Assembly (NCBI GenBank): GCA_012103535.1
Contig: WLWQ01000002.1
Location: 186,001-250,000, forward strand
Reading direction: 5' to 3'
From: Pseudomonadales bacterium
Lineage (GTDB): Bacteria; Pseudomonadota; Gammaproteobacteria; Pseudomonadales; Pseudohongiellaceae
Length of the DNA: 64,000 nucleotides
Position 1 is the first letter of the stretch. Every line of letters begins with the position of its first letter. Below the pieces are notes generated by a model. It ran no database searches. It saw nothing but the letters and a program-made list of their open reading frames with translations, and was not told the DNA's origin. Positions 44,587 through 53,912 of the stretch are shown one piece after another. The position numbers and the translations under genes are program-made.

Positions 44587-44938
44587 CATAAAAAAGCCCA
44601 GAATAAACTGGGCTTTTTTATGTTTGAATCCTTTTCTATAGATCAAGGACTAACGGTTACGGGAAAGTATGCGTTCGACCAGCAACAAACGTTATCAAAT
44701 TGGCTATCTGGTGCGACGAAATTGTCCACTCTCAAGCGAATTATGTATTCCCCAGGCTCTGGGAAAGTCACCTGAGTAGAAACTTCAGTCCATTCATTAG
44801 TGTTTAGATCGCCAGCGTAATCTCTCGCACGCACTCTACCAAGTATTTCTGCATCTTCTATTTCAGGCATTGCAGGGCCTTGGTGCAATACCCAAAAGGT
44901 GCCAAGTGGAACATATAAGGTGTCATTCCCTGCATATT
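44587..44938 (-). pseudogene. Tandem duplicate of the 3' end of the gene at 45085
   Basis: This 352-bp stretch matches 45029-45380 with few changes, at an offset of 442 bp. It holds the last third of the reverse-strand gene (from about MHQGPAMPEIEDAEILGR to PVTVSP) and the same terminator. It ends exactly where the 71-bp palindromic element at 44939 begins, so the N-terminal two thirds are absent and no signal peptide is encoded. Confidence 0.85.
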
Positions 44939-45009
44939 AATCAAAAGGGTCAGAGTAATTTGATATCGGATGATGTAGTGGTAATCAAACTACTCTGACC
45001 CCTTTGATT
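44939..45009. repeat. 71-bp palindromic element, copy 3
   Basis: Nearly identical to the copies at 26900 and 30797; one G is missing or changed in the left arm (AAAAGGGTCAG). It sits at the junction between the truncated duplicate and the intact gene region. Confidence 0.85.
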
Positions 45010-45035
45010 TCAATCACTGAACACCAAACACAAAA

Positions 45036-45066
45036 AAGCCCAGAATAAACTGGGCTTTTTTGTGTT
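45036..45066 (-). terminator. Terminator after the secreted protein gene
   Basis: GCCCAG and CTGGGC pair around AATAAA, flanked by A- and T-runs, so it can work in both directions. It lies about 20 bp past the stop of the gene at 45085. A duplicate copy lies at 44590-44618. Confidence 0.85.
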
Positions 45067-45084
45067 TGAATCTTTTTCTATGGA

Positions 45085-46002
45085 TCAAGGACTAACGGTT
45101 ACGGGAAAGTATGCGTTCGACCAGCAACAAACGTTATCAAATTGGCTGTCTGGTGCGACGAAATTGTCCACTCTCAAGCGAATTATGTATTCCCCAGGCT
45201 CTGGGAAAGTCACCTGAGTAGAAACCTCAGTCCATTCATTAGTGTTTAGATCGCCAGCGTAATCTCTCGCACGCACTCTACCGAGTATTTCTGCATCTTC
45301 TATTTCAGGCATTGCAGGGCCTTGGTGCATGACCCAAAAGGAGCCAAGTGGAACATATAAGGTGTCATTCCCTGCATATTGATCCCGGACTCCTCGGTCC
45401 TGCATAAAAGCAGAGAGGGTGACAGCTTCTCCCACCGTGACTGCCTTTGGCTCTGCATAGATGCCCACTGGATCAACAGACTCCGGTCCATCCATGTTGA
45501 ATCGAATGGCCGGCTTTAGGGAGCCGGAGGCCATTTCGGCGGCACTCATCTCGTAGGCAGGTGACGTTGCACGGCCTGGTATAGACCAAGTGTTCCCGCT
45601 CGTTGTCAGCGTCCAGACTACTTCAGTACCTGCCATGTCTGCAGGTACGGTTACAGCAAAGGCGCCTCGTTCCTGTATGCCTACAAACCCACGCCTGGAG
45701 TAAACCGGGAAGTGAGTTGGTTGGGCACCTTGAAATTCAGCGGGTTCTAACTTGTTGTTTGGTCCTAATGGAACATCGATGACACCCGTTCTGTTTCGGT
45801 TGGCGAAGCCAAAAATCATGGTTACCGATCTATCGTCGTTCCTAATCCAGCCATTAAACATGGGAGCCACAAACTCGCCAGTCTCTCCAGGCGTCGCCAG
45901 AGGATAGTTCTGGAACCGTTCGGGAAGCTGAGCGTAAAGAGGGGCTGCAAGCAGCCCCATCAGAATTGGCAACAATAGTCTGGAAGTTTTAAACAAACTC
46001 AT
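45085..46002 (-). CDS. Secreted protein of unknown function paired with a copper enzyme
   Basis: 305 residues with a signal peptide ending at LYAQLP. The body is beta-rich: VAPMFNGWIRNDDRSVTMIF, AVTVPADMAGTEVVWTLTTS, and a C-terminal immunoglobulin-like strand set (FPEPGEYIIRLRVDNF). Two adjacent cysteines occur near the end (FDNVCCWSN). I do not recognise a family. Its start overlaps the stop of the copper-monooxygenase-like gene by 1 bp (TAATG), so the two are translationally coupled and may act together in the periplasm. Confidence 0.7.
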   Translation of the reverse strand: MSLFKTSRLLLPILMGLLAAPLYAQLPERFQNYPLATPGETGEFVAPMFNGWIRNDDRSVTMIFGFANRNRTGVIDVPLGPNNKLEPAEFQGAQPTHFPVYSRRGFVGIQERGAFAVTVPADMAGTEVVWTLTTSGNTWSIPGRATSPAYEMSAAEMASGSLKPAIRFNMDGPESVDPVGIYAEPKAVTVGEAVTLSAFMQDRGVRDQYAGNDTLYVPLGSFWVMHQGPAMPEIEDAEILGRVRARDYAGDLNTNEWTEVSTQVTFPEPGEYIIRLRVDNFVAPDSQFDNVCCWSNAYFPVTVSP

Positions 46003-47333
46003 TAACGCGCTCCACCATGGCTGGCAACGTTGTTATTGTCCCGCTCTTTCCGCTCAGCAAGAAGCTGCTCATATTGCTCCTGATCGAGGTGGGAAACAGC
46101 GACCCAGGCATGGGACATTTCATCGGTGGTGCGCTGACCGGAACCAACCCACTGATCTGGGTCCGGATTCATAGGGTTGTTTTCAGTGTTGTCATACCAT
46201 GCGGTCAAGATAAGTGTCGCGCCTGCAGGAATAAGTGGTTGATAGCCTTCTTCATAGGTGTGGCTATGGTTCCAGGCGGATGTCCAATTGGAAGCCTGGC
46301 TTAACACCTCTGTTCTGCCTGTTCTCGGGTTAAGCAATTCCATCTTCATTGCGACACCCCTCAGATGCATGTGAGGCTGCCAGCTGTCGATGCGAACCGG
46401 GTGGTCCCACGACCTGAACCCCTGCGTCATAAGCGTGCCATGAGGAGGGACCATATAGTCAGTTCCGCCAGACAGAAAATACGCGCCCAAATCTTGCGGG
46501 TAGCTTTCCTCTTCGTCAAATTCGTCTTCTTCATCGAAGTACCAGATGCCAACTGTCACCTGATCATTGGGTACTGCATTACCATCAGGAAAATAGTGGA
46601 CTTCAAACTCAACCATTGAGTTGGCTGGTATTCGTCGACATGCACCTTCAGGAACTTTTTCCCCGAGTTTGCCGATAGCAAATTCAGACAGGCGGTCGCC
46701 ATTGACCCACTCTCCATCATCATTCAGCACTTTGAAGTGCGAGTTAGCGTGGTGGGTTGATCCTATGGCAGCAGCAGAGGGGCGAGTCTCGACTGCCTTG
46801 ATGCAACGACTTTCGTCAATGCCGGATTCAACAACAGGCTTCCACCATAGATCTTGACCTTCAGCGGGAACATCCCACGCGGTTGATTTAATGGTGTGGT
46901 CGGGTTGTCCAAGTTCGTCCGCAAAACGCCAGTCGTCCATATCGGGGAATATTTTTGGCTGTGGCAAGTTTTCTGGATTGCCTAAGGGCGAGCCAGCATT
47001 AACCCAGGCTACGACAGTGTCGATGTCTTCTTGCGACATGCGCCAGTCATTCTTGAGCTGCTGGATTCCGGTATCAGTATCGTAGTGATAAGGAGGCATT
47101 TCGCGGTTTGCAACCCTAAGCTGAATAAGCGGTGCCCAAGGTCGCACCTCTTCATAGCTGGTGAATGACATCGGTCCGATATTTCCAGGTTGGTGGCATA
47201 TCTGGCAATTGTCTTGAATAATCCGAGACACCTCATTGGCATAGGTTGGGTGTGATTCGGCTTCCTGAGCATTAGCCAACACCGGAAACACAACTGCAAT
47301 TAAAAGTGTACTTAGAACTTTTTTATGGGCCAT
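46002..47333 (-). CDS. Cytochrome c / copper type II monooxygenase-like protein
   Basis: 443 residues with a signal peptide ending at ANAQEA. One heme-binding CxxCH lies at 43-47 (CQICH) in a short cytochrome-c-like domain (to about 120). The rest resembles the two-domain copper type II, ascorbate-dependent monooxygenases (peptidylglycine hydroxylating enzyme type). Candidate copper ligands are His194-His195 (GSTHHANSH), His246 (EVHYFPDG), His321 and His323 (QPHMHLRG) and Met406 (TTDEMSH). These match the HH/H and HxH/M sets of that family. It should be periplasmic and redox-active; the substrate is unknown. It is the first gene of a two-gene operon. Confidence 0.8.
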   Translation of the reverse strand: MAHKKVLSTLLIAVVFPVLANAQEAESHPTYANEVSRIIQDNCQICHQPGNIGPMSFTSYEEVRPWAPLIQLRVANREMPPYHYDTDTGIQQLKNDWRMSQEDIDTVVAWVNAGSPLGNPENLPQPKIFPDMDDWRFADELGQPDHTIKSTAWDVPAEGQDLWWKPVVESGIDESRCIKAVETRPSAAAIGSTHHANSHFKVLNDDGEWVNGDRLSEFAIGKLGEKVPEGACRRIPANSMVEFEVHYFPDGNAVPNDQVTVGIWYFDEEDEFDEEESYPQDLGAYFLSGGTDYMVPPHGTLMTQGFRSWDHPVRIDSWQPHMHLRGVAMKMELLNPRTGRTEVLSQASNWTSAWNHSHTYEEGYQPLIPAGATLILTAWYDNTENNPMNPDPDQWVGSGQRTTDEMSHAWVAVSHLDQEQYEQLLAERKERDNNNVASHGGAR

Positions 47334-47766
47334 TCTTCCAATTCCTCTTCTGGTCCATGGGTTTTTGAGACGCCGAGTAGAGCCGTTTCAAAATGAATTC
47401 TGACAGTATGAAATCTGACGCTGAATGGTTCTATGTTAAGCATCATTTATCAAGCCAGAAATTGTTACGAGTTGTCGAGTGAATGTGACTTTTCAGCGGG
47501 CATAAGAACAGTCCAACAGTCCAAGAGCTCCCCAATTGCTGGGATTGAGCAAAATCTTCTTCAGCTGAGCAGTTGATGCTGAATAAAAGAGGTGAACTAG
47601 AGGGATCAGAGTAAAACTGAAGTGCGCTATGGTTTCGCTGAAAAGGCAACTCAGAACGGCTTTATTTCTACAAAGTACCCTGGCCCACTTAAAGTGATTT
47701 GCAATAGACGTTAGCTAAGAGCAGTATGAAACACAAGATAGCCAGACTCTATGAAGGTCACCTACC
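47334..47766. other. Gene-free stretch with one half-palindrome
   Basis: No convincing gene. A left half-site (GGGATCAGAGTAAAACTG) lies at about 47601-47618 without a partner. The gap separates two divergent genes and so should hold both promoters, but none stands out. Confidence 0.4.
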
Positions 47767-48249
47767 ATGGTAAAAAAGATAGCGGCATTACTGATCACAT
47801 TCTTGTTTACCCTTGTTAGCGCCACTTCTCTCGCCCAAGGCGCAAACCCCTTCTTAGGCACCTGGGACATTGACTTTAGAGAATCTAACTTCGGCAGTGC
47901 CACCGCACCGGCTAACTTGTCCCGTACCTATTTCGATCACGGTGATGAAACCTACACCTATATGGTGATTACTACCGCACAGGATGGTTCTCTCAGTGGC
48001 ACCACCGCTCGCTACTCATATAGTGGTGAGCAATACCCCATTGCCAGCTTCAACCAAGATCAAAGTGCGCAAATTTCATACCGGAAGATCGCTCCGACGA
48101 CAGTGGAATATACGGTCTATTTGAATGGTGAAGTACAGCAAATAGGGGCTAAGGTTGTTGCTCCAAACTATCAGCAACTCACGATAATAATTCAGTTTCC
48201 AAATTCTGATCTGGAAGACCAGGTTCTGGTATTCAACAAGTGCGACTGA
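47767..48249 (+). CDS. Small secreted protein of unknown function
   Basis: 160 residues with a signal peptide ending at SLAQGA. The mature part is beta-rich (NPFLGTWDIDFRESNFG, TYTYMVITTAQDGSLSGTTA, YTVYLNGEVQQIGAKVV) and ends in FNKCD. The opening LGTWDIDF resembles small lipocalin-like secreted proteins, also seen at 52057 (ILGTWVATL). GAAGG lies about 10 nt before the ATG. No function is proposed. Confidence 0.65.
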   Translation: MVKKIAALLITFLFTLVSATSLAQGANPFLGTWDIDFRESNFGSATAPANLSRTYFDHGDETYTYMVITTAQDGSLSGTTARYSYSGEQYPIASFNQDQSAQISYRKIAPTTVEYTVYLNGEVQQIGAKVVAPNYQQLTIIIQFPNSDLEDQVLVFNKCD

Positions 48250-48315
48250 TGGCGTTGCGCTCGTTGCTTGTGCTGGCGCAGTAGTTGATTCGAATTTCGA
48301 TTGAATCAAAATTCT

Positions 48316-48460
48316 CACCCTGCGGGCGGCGTGCCGCCGTCTGCGCTGCTAACGCAGCTTTCGAACCACAGCGAGGATTTTCAGTAGACTGTGTGATCGA
48401 TTCGCCGTCTAAATCAATGAGTTAAATTTGAAAAATCAGAGTGTGCTAAAAAGTGTGCTA
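48316..48460. repeat. Diverged composite tRNA-Phe-derived repeat
   Basis: CACCCTGCGGGCGGCGTGCC begins a changed module B, then GCTGCTAACGCAGC. The tRNA segment TCGAACCACAGCGAGGATTT plus TCAG lies at 48361-48384 and has lost a few bases. The 55-nt flank and the AGTGTGCTA pair (48440-48460) are kept. The rest of the 469-bp gap shows no gene. Confidence 0.65.
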
Positions 48461-48718
48461 TAGAAACCGTGGAGATCAGACACATTAAGTTGTTAAGTTG
48501 TGAGTGTCCCCTCGTTCTAGGAATTCCGGGACAGACCACGTTTAATCCGAATTGGTATGCGTAGTCCTATTTTTAAGGACTGGATCTTCTTCCGAACGCC
48601 AAATACCTGGGGAACGTGATCTGTCTCCTAGAACCATGATTTAGTGCACTTCAACCCCGATAACAAATGCTATGAATATCATAAACCAACAAAAATAGTC
48701 AGCACGAGGAAATACTAT

Positions 48719-50503
48719 ATGCTTGGATTTTTGTCTCGTCCTTATCTTACGTCTCGTTGTACCACACTAGCCTGCAGCCTTATCGTGCTAGGGTTTATTC
48801 CCCCTGTTTCGGCGCAATCGGATGCAGATTCCTTACTGAGCGACATGTCACCTGTCACAGACAGTATGTTGATGTCACCACCTGCAGAAGACTGGCTAAT
48901 GTGGCGCCGTACTTACGATCTTAGCGGTCATAGTCCACTTAGCCAGATTAATCGAGACAATGTTGCAGACTTAAATGTCGCCTGGAGCGTGGAGCTCGGA
49001 ATCGGCACCAGCATGACTACGACACTCATCCACGATGGCGTGATGTTTATCGCTGATACCGAAAATCGACTTTTGGCACTGGATGCAACTAGCGGCGAGG
49101 AACTCTGGCGCTACCAGCACGATTTGGACAACACCGATGCCCGCCGCGTAAGCATGGCCTTGCATGGCGACACTTTGGTTGTTCCTCATAACGATCTTGA
49201 CCTCGTTGCTTTGAATGCCAGGACAGGCGAAGTGCGCTGGCAGCACTCGGTGGCAACTCCAGTTGCTCAAGACGCAATTCTGCGTGGCTACTACTCATTG
49301 CGTAGTGGCCCTCTGGTAGCAAATGGCATGGTAGTGCAGGGCGTTGCCGCTACCTCCATCGTCCCTGAGGGCGGCTTTATTGTTGGAATTGACCTGAACA
49401 GCGGAGATGAGATGTGGCGCTTCCACACCGTTGCTCGCCCAGATGGGCCAGGAGGAAACACCTGGAATAATCTTCCGCTTGAAGGTCGCAGTGGCGGTTC
49501 AGTCTGGATACCTGGCAGCTATGATCCAGAGCTTGATCTGGTCTATTTCGGCACCGCCCCGACCTATGACACTGAGCCCCTTAGACTTCAAATCGGTGTC
49601 GATGGTGTGAACAACGATGCGCTGTATACCAACTCGACATTGGCGCTGCGACCACGAACGGGTGAACTGGCGTGGCATTTTCAGCACATGGCCAACGATC
49701 AGTGGGATCTCGACTGGGCCTATGAACGACAACTATCAGAACTCGAAATCGACGGACAAACTCGCAAAGCCGTGTTCACAGCGGGCAAGATGGCCCTGTA
49801 CGATGTGCTCGACGCCGCCACAGGCGAATACCTCACTTCTCTCGATACGGGCATTCAGAACATGATTGCGGCGATCGATCCCGAAAGTGGTGACAAGACT
49901 CTTGCTTCAATTGCCATTCCCAACGCTGAGGATACCAATCTCCTGTGCCCCTATATGCTCGGTGGGCGCAATTGGCAATCTGGCGCCTTTGATGACAAGA
50001 ACAAAATGTTATTCCTGCCCCTTTCAGAGTTGTGCATGATGGCCGGAGCAGTGGGATCTGGCGGTGCACTACTCACTTCCGGCGTTGCGACCTCGGTTCG
50101 AGCGCGGCCGGATACGGATGGAAACTTCGGCCGCGTCCAGGCTATGAATTTGGAGACCATGGAACTTGCCTGGCAACATCGCGCCAAGGCGCCAGCGACC
50201 ATCGCCACTCTTTCTACCGATGGCGGGCTGGTTTTCACCGGCTTTCTTGACCTTACGTTCAAGGCTCTGGATGCTGAGACAGGCGAACAACTGTGGGCAG
50301 AAGACCTCGGTGCAATTCCTTCTTCATTCCCGGTCACCTATGCGGTCGATGGCAAACAGTACATCGCTGTGATTCGTGGCCAGCCTAGCCCGTTCTTCGG
50401 TAGTTTACTTGGCTCCAATATCAGAAGTCTGCTGGCCGATCGCAATGATTCCATTCCCCGACCAAGCGAAGGCCCAGCCATGATGGTATTTGCCCTGGAT
50501 TGA
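48719..50503 (+). CDS. PQQ-dependent dehydrogenase, no cytochrome domain
   Basis: 594 residues from the ATG at 48719, which has GAGGA 8 nt upstream and begins a signal peptide (ACSLIVLGFIPPVSAQ). The mature protein is an eight-bladed quinoprotein propeller with tryptophan-docking repeats such as LLALDATSGEELWRY, LVALNARTGEVRWQH and FKALDAETGEQLWAE. It opens with WLMWRRTYDLSGHSPLSQIN, close to the usual W-x-x-Y-(G/D) entry. It lacks the C-terminal heme domain of quinohemoproteins, so it needs an outside electron acceptor. It probably oxidises an alcohol or sugar in the periplasm. No PQQ synthesis genes are in the window. Confidence 0.88.
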   Translation: MLGFLSRPYLTSRCTTLACSLIVLGFIPPVSAQSDADSLLSDMSPVTDSMLMSPPAEDWLMWRRTYDLSGHSPLSQINRDNVADLNVAWSVELGIGTSMTTTLIHDGVMFIADTENRLLALDATSGEELWRYQHDLDNTDARRVSMALHGDTLVVPHNDLDLVALNARTGEVRWQHSVATPVAQDAILRGYYSLRSGPLVANGMVVQGVAATSIVPEGGFIVGIDLNSGDEMWRFHTVARPDGPGGNTWNNLPLEGRSGGSVWIPGSYDPELDLVYFGTAPTYDTEPLRLQIGVDGVNNDALYTNSTLALRPRTGELAWHFQHMANDQWDLDWAYERQLSELEIDGQTRKAVFTAGKMALYDVLDAATGEYLTSLDTGIQNMIAAIDPESGDKTLASIAIPNAEDTNLLCPYMLGGRNWQSGAFDDKNKMLFLPLSELCMMAGAVGSGGALLTSGVATSVRARPDTDGNFGRVQAMNLETMELAWQHRAKAPATIATLSTDGGLVFTGFLDLTFKALDAETGEQLWAEDLGAIPSSFPVTYAVDGKQYIAVIRGQPSPFFGSLLGSNIRSLLADRNDSIPRPSEGPAMMVFALD

Positions 50504-50514
50504 GGAGATAGGTG

Positions 50515-50731
50515 ATACCTCAGGGACGGAACAATCCAAACAGGCCATCTGGCAGATTATCTCGCGCGCCTGTTTGTCCCCTGCGGGCTCGCGCTGACGT
50601 GCTCGTTGAAAATTACTGGCGCAATTATTCGAACCACCGACACGAGGATTTTCAGTAGACTGCGTGATCGATTACTTATATAGATCAATGAGTTAAAACT
50701 GCGAAATCAGAGTGTGCTAAGAAGTGTGCTA
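50515..50731. repeat. Composite tRNA-Phe-derived repeat
   Basis: It starts with a diverged 3'-end piece (ACCTCAGGGACGGAACAATC). Module B follows, here with an extended CAGGCCATCTGGCAGATTAT hairpin. The tRNA-Phe segment lies at 50629-50655 (TCGAACCACCGACACGAGGA, then TTTTCAG), unchanged over 27 bp. The 55-nt flank and the AGTGTGCTA pair (50711-50731) close it. Confidence 0.8.
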
Positions 50732-50870
50732 AAAATTTCTCCACTTCTTAGTCTAAAACTACTGTATTTTTAATTTGAATCCCCGATTTTAGTCAGTGTG
50801 CTGATCGTCTACCAAGATTCTGCTATTGTATCTTTCAATAATGTGACATCGACACTGCCCAAGGCTAGAT

Positions 50871-51737
50871 ATGAATTTAAGAGAACTGAGAAAAGAAAAA
50901 GGATGGTCACAGGGAGACCTGTCGAATCTTACTGGGCTAAGCGTCAGGACCATTCATCGAATTGAGAACGGGCATGTCACCCCTTCCGCAGAGAGTGCAA
51001 AAGCACTAGCAGCTGTATTCGATCTTCCCTTTGCTGAATTTTTGCCTCTAGCAAAAGATTCATCACCCTCAGGGCAGCAGGCGAGCAACGCAAACTCTTC
51101 CCCAGAGCTGGTTTCAACTTCTGCTACTTCATGGCGTGGTTGGGTGCCTTATATAGCAGCATCTTTTGTGGCAGTCTCAGCCTATCTCATTAACGACCTC
51201 TACTCACAGATAGGTCAACTGTCTGAAGACTATTCCCAGCTTGCGGTAGCACAGGCACAGACCCCCGATTTTGATGTCAATTGGTCAGACCCTTATGAAC
51301 AGGCACGGACTGGCGTGGTGGCAGTAATAGATGAGTTCGCTGGCTATTATGGAGATCAACCAATACCTTCTTTGCTCGGGGTGCAGGAAGATGTGACATC
51401 TGAAAACGCTAGCGTTACCTTGATAGAAGTAAGCACCTTAAGGTTTATTGCCAGAATTCTCTCAACGTCAGAAGGTGAGTCTCAGCGAAATTCCGATATG
51501 ACAATTGAGTTTATCCTTGATGATTTTCTATCGTGTTATGCAAGTCAAAGGCAACCGATTACCGTGCAATCTAAGAACGATAATTTCGACAGTATGTTCT
51601 CTTGCATCGACGAAATTACATCTACCAAAGGATGGGTGCTCGCGGACCAGCAATCTGACGCTCTAAACAATCTGTCGCGCTCGGTGAAAGAGATAGAAAG
51701 CGGGACTTTGCGGAGAATTCTCGGCGGTTCTAACTAG
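50871..51737 (+). CDS. XRE-family regulator with membrane anchor and sensor tail
   Basis: 288 residues. A Cro/C1-type helix-turn-helix fills residues 1-60 (LRELRKEKGWSQGDLSNLTG, then SVRTIHRIENGHVTPSAESA). One transmembrane helix follows at about 95-112 (WVPYIAASFVAVSAYLI). The C-terminal 170 residues should lie in the periplasm; they contain two cysteines (LSCYAS, FSCIDE). It is the second membrane-anchored XRE protein in the window (the other is at 8402), but the two share only the DNA-binding part. A hairpin lies just after its stop. Confidence 0.75.
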   Translation: MNLRELRKEKGWSQGDLSNLTGLSVRTIHRIENGHVTPSAESAKALAAVFDLPFAEFLPLAKDSSPSGQQASNANSSPELVSTSATSWRGWVPYIAASFVAVSAYLINDLYSQIGQLSEDYSQLAVAQAQTPDFDVNWSDPYEQARTGVVAVIDEFAGYYGDQPIPSLLGVQEDVTSENASVTLIEVSTLRFIARILSTSEGESQRNSDMTIEFILDDFLSCYASQRQPITVQSKNDNFDSMFSCIDEITSTKGWVLADQQSDALNNLSRSVKEIESGTLRRILGGSN

Positions 51738-51747
51738 GGCTTCACCG

Positions 51748-51766
51748 TTCGATGCGAAGCATCGAA
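51748..51766 (+). other. Short hairpin after the XRE gene
   Basis: TTCGATGC and GCATCGAA pair around a GAA loop, 11 nt after the stop. No T-run follows, so it is not a typical terminator. The rest of the gap to 52056 shows nothing else I can support. Confidence 0.45.
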
Positions 51767-52056
51767 ACCAATCTTCGATACTGCTTATAGCCCCCACTGA
51801 ATTCTGCGTCATATCCTTTAATTTCCCTCCTGTCTCACATGACATGTCCTTGACTTGTCTGGCACTACTTGCCGATTCGATCGTTACTATTCCTGTCAGA
51901 AACTAAAAGCACTCCGTGATTTGGCTGGATTTTTATAACTCTATCCTAACGCCCAACTATGGAGGTTTGACAATAAAGCAGGAATCCATGAAATGGTTCC
52001 TATTCGAGCAATGGCTGCCTTGAAAGATGCAGCGACAATTTAATGGGAAATCACCG

Positions 52057-52413
52057 ATGAAAACTTTCAGTAAATCAATCTTTTTGGCCGCGCTAGTATT
52101 TCTGGGCGGACAGGCGTTCGCAGCTGACCAGGCCGCAATCCTTGGTACTTGGGTGGCTACATTGAGCGGTCAAGGTCAGAGTATCAGTCTTGAACTAGAA
52201 ATTCGAAATGGTTCAAACGGCCTAGAGGCTACGATGGCTGGCCCCCAGGGGGCAAACTCCTTAGAGGAATTTAAATTCGACGGTAACGAAGTCAGCTTTA
52301 AGAGCCCAAGGACTGGAAGCATCGAGAGTTTTGATTTTGTTGACGATGAACTGCGCGCGGAATTCTCGGGTCCCCAAGGTTCAATACCGTTGGTATTCAA
52401 AAAGGCTCAATGA
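52057..52413 (+). CDS. Small secreted protein of unknown function
   Basis: 118 residues from the ATG at 52057, with GGGAAA upstream; an ATG at 52027 would add ten residues. A signal peptide ends at AFAADQ. The mature part is a beta-rich chain of about 95 residues (ILGTWVATLSGQGQSISLEL, FDGNEVSFKS, ELRAEFSGPQGSIPLVFKKA), probably an eight-strand barrel-like fold. No family is recognised. Confidence 0.7.
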   Translation: MKTFSKSIFLAALVFLGGQAFAADQAAILGTWVATLSGQGQSISLELEIRNGSNGLEATMAGPQGANSLEEFKFDGNEVSFKSPRTGSIESFDFVDDELRAEFSGPQGSIPLVFKKAQ

Positions 52414-52546
52414 GTCGCTGTTTAATTTTATCTGTTTGCCCGCGTGCTTGGTGACGCAGCAGTATTTTCAGACAAGAATCAGGATATTCACAGTACTTCA
52501 GGCGGAGAAATTCAGAATAGTTGAGTACATTCCCAGGTGCCTTTAA

Positions 52547-52586
52547 GCGCTGAAGAAGTCCAGGCTTCCTCAGCGCCATTTTTTTC
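52547..52586 (+). terminator. Rho-independent terminator
   Basis: GCGCTGAAGAAG pairs with CTTCCTCAGCGC (one mismatch) around TCCAGG, followed by CATTTTTTT. It lies about 135 nt after the small secreted protein gene. Confidence 0.8.
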
Positions 52587-52731
52587 CCTCAATAGTAGAG
52601 AGTTTTCTAGTGGATTGACTGAACACAAGGAGTCTGAAGCATAGAGGCGAAGAAAATTACAGCACAGTTCTTAAAAGGGAGACTTTGCTGGAAGAGTAAG
52701 AGCATAGATTAATTGTTAGGCGGAGAAAGCT

Positions 52732-53760
52732 ATGAAAATAAAACTATTTCTGGTTGTTTCAACTTTGATTGTTTCCGTAACCATCGCGGTAGCACAAACA
52801 GTTGATGACTATACCGTACCGCGCACTGAGTGGGATCAACCTGACTTGCAGGGGGTTTGGAGTTTTGTTTCAAGTACGCCTCTGCAGCGACCTCAGCGAT
52901 TTGGTACTAGAGAATTTCTAACGCCCGAGGAAGTTGAGGCTGATTTCATTAGCCAAAAAGAGGCGCTAGAAGCGGCAACCGCAAAGGAAGCCGAACTGGT
53001 GATTAACCCGCAAGCGCCAGATGCAGGTTCAGTGGGCGGATACAACAGTTTCTGGTTTGAGGGTGCTGGTGTTGGAGAAAACGTAAGAACGTCGCTAATA
53101 GTCTACCCACCTAACGGCCGGCTGCCTGCCAGGGTGGAAGGCGCAGCAGTCCACCGTGCTAACTTGGGAGATGATGTTCCAGGGGAACGTCCGGTTCTGG
53201 CAGTTTTTGGTGGCATAGGTAAAGATGGACCAGAGGACCGTGGTCTTTCTGAGCGTTGTCTCATTGGTTTTAACGCCGGCCCTCCTTTTTCTGGATCTGG
53301 ATACAATGCCAACGTGCAAATCATTCAAAACAAGGATCATGTAGTACTACTGACAGAAATGGTCCACGACGCCCGCCTAGTACCGCTTGATGGTCGCGAT
53401 CATGTAGATGAAGATATGCGCTTTTGGACTGGTGATTCCCGTGGTCATTGGGAAGACGATACTTTAGTGGTGGTCACTAAAAATTTCAGCGAATTGACAC
53501 CTAGCTTTAGTCGTTTTGGTACGGCTAAAGACAAAACGCTCACTGAACGATTTGCCCGCGTCGGTCCTTATACAATTGACTATGAGTGGACACTCGACGA
53601 CCCCTCAACCTTTACGGATAAAATTACCGCCATTGTTTCTATGGCGAAAGTAGCTGGTCAGCTTTACGAATATGCCTGTCACGAAGGTAACCATGGCATG
53701 GCAAATATTCTTCGGGGTGAACGTATGGCAGAACAGCGAGAGTCCGAAGCTGGAAACTAG
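52732..53760 (+). CDS. Secreted CHEGN-family protein, unknown function (copy 3)
   Basis: 342 residues with a signal peptide ending at AVAQTV. It shares the family pattern: DLQGVWSFVSSTPLQRP, LSERCLIGFNAGPPFSGSG, VVLLTEMVHDARLVPLDG, FWTGDSRGHWEDDTLVVVTK, and YEYACHEGNHGMANILRGER at the end. It is closer to the 16351 copy than to the 25524 copy because it keeps the HDAR and GDSRG segments. GGAG lies before the ATG. It lies directly upstream of the DUF3604 genes. Confidence 0.75.
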   Translation: MKIKLFLVVSTLIVSVTIAVAQTVDDYTVPRTEWDQPDLQGVWSFVSSTPLQRPQRFGTREFLTPEEVEADFISQKEALEAATAKEAELVINPQAPDAGSVGGYNSFWFEGAGVGENVRTSLIVYPPNGRLPARVEGAAVHRANLGDDVPGERPVLAVFGGIGKDGPEDRGLSERCLIGFNAGPPFSGSGYNANVQIIQNKDHVVLLTEMVHDARLVPLDGRDHVDEDMRFWTGDSRGHWEDDTLVVVTKNFSELTPSFSRFGTAKDKTLTERFARVGPYTIDYEWTLDDPSTFTDKITAIVSMAKVAGQLYEYACHEGNHGMANILRGERMAEQRESEAGN

Positions 53761-53912
53761 CAAATGAAAGATACCAGGAATGGTTAGTCGTATAGAATTG
53801 GATTTAATTGCATGTGTCAGCTAGCAAAATAGATTGGCCAATCATAAGTCGAAATCCTGAAAACATTTTGGTAATAGTGGTGACACTAAAATAATAATAA
53901 CGGAGAAAGAAA

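Noticed and set aside
50032..50372. Several open frames overlapping the PQQ dehydrogenase
   Set aside because: All are out of frame with a clear quinoprotein and show no family features.
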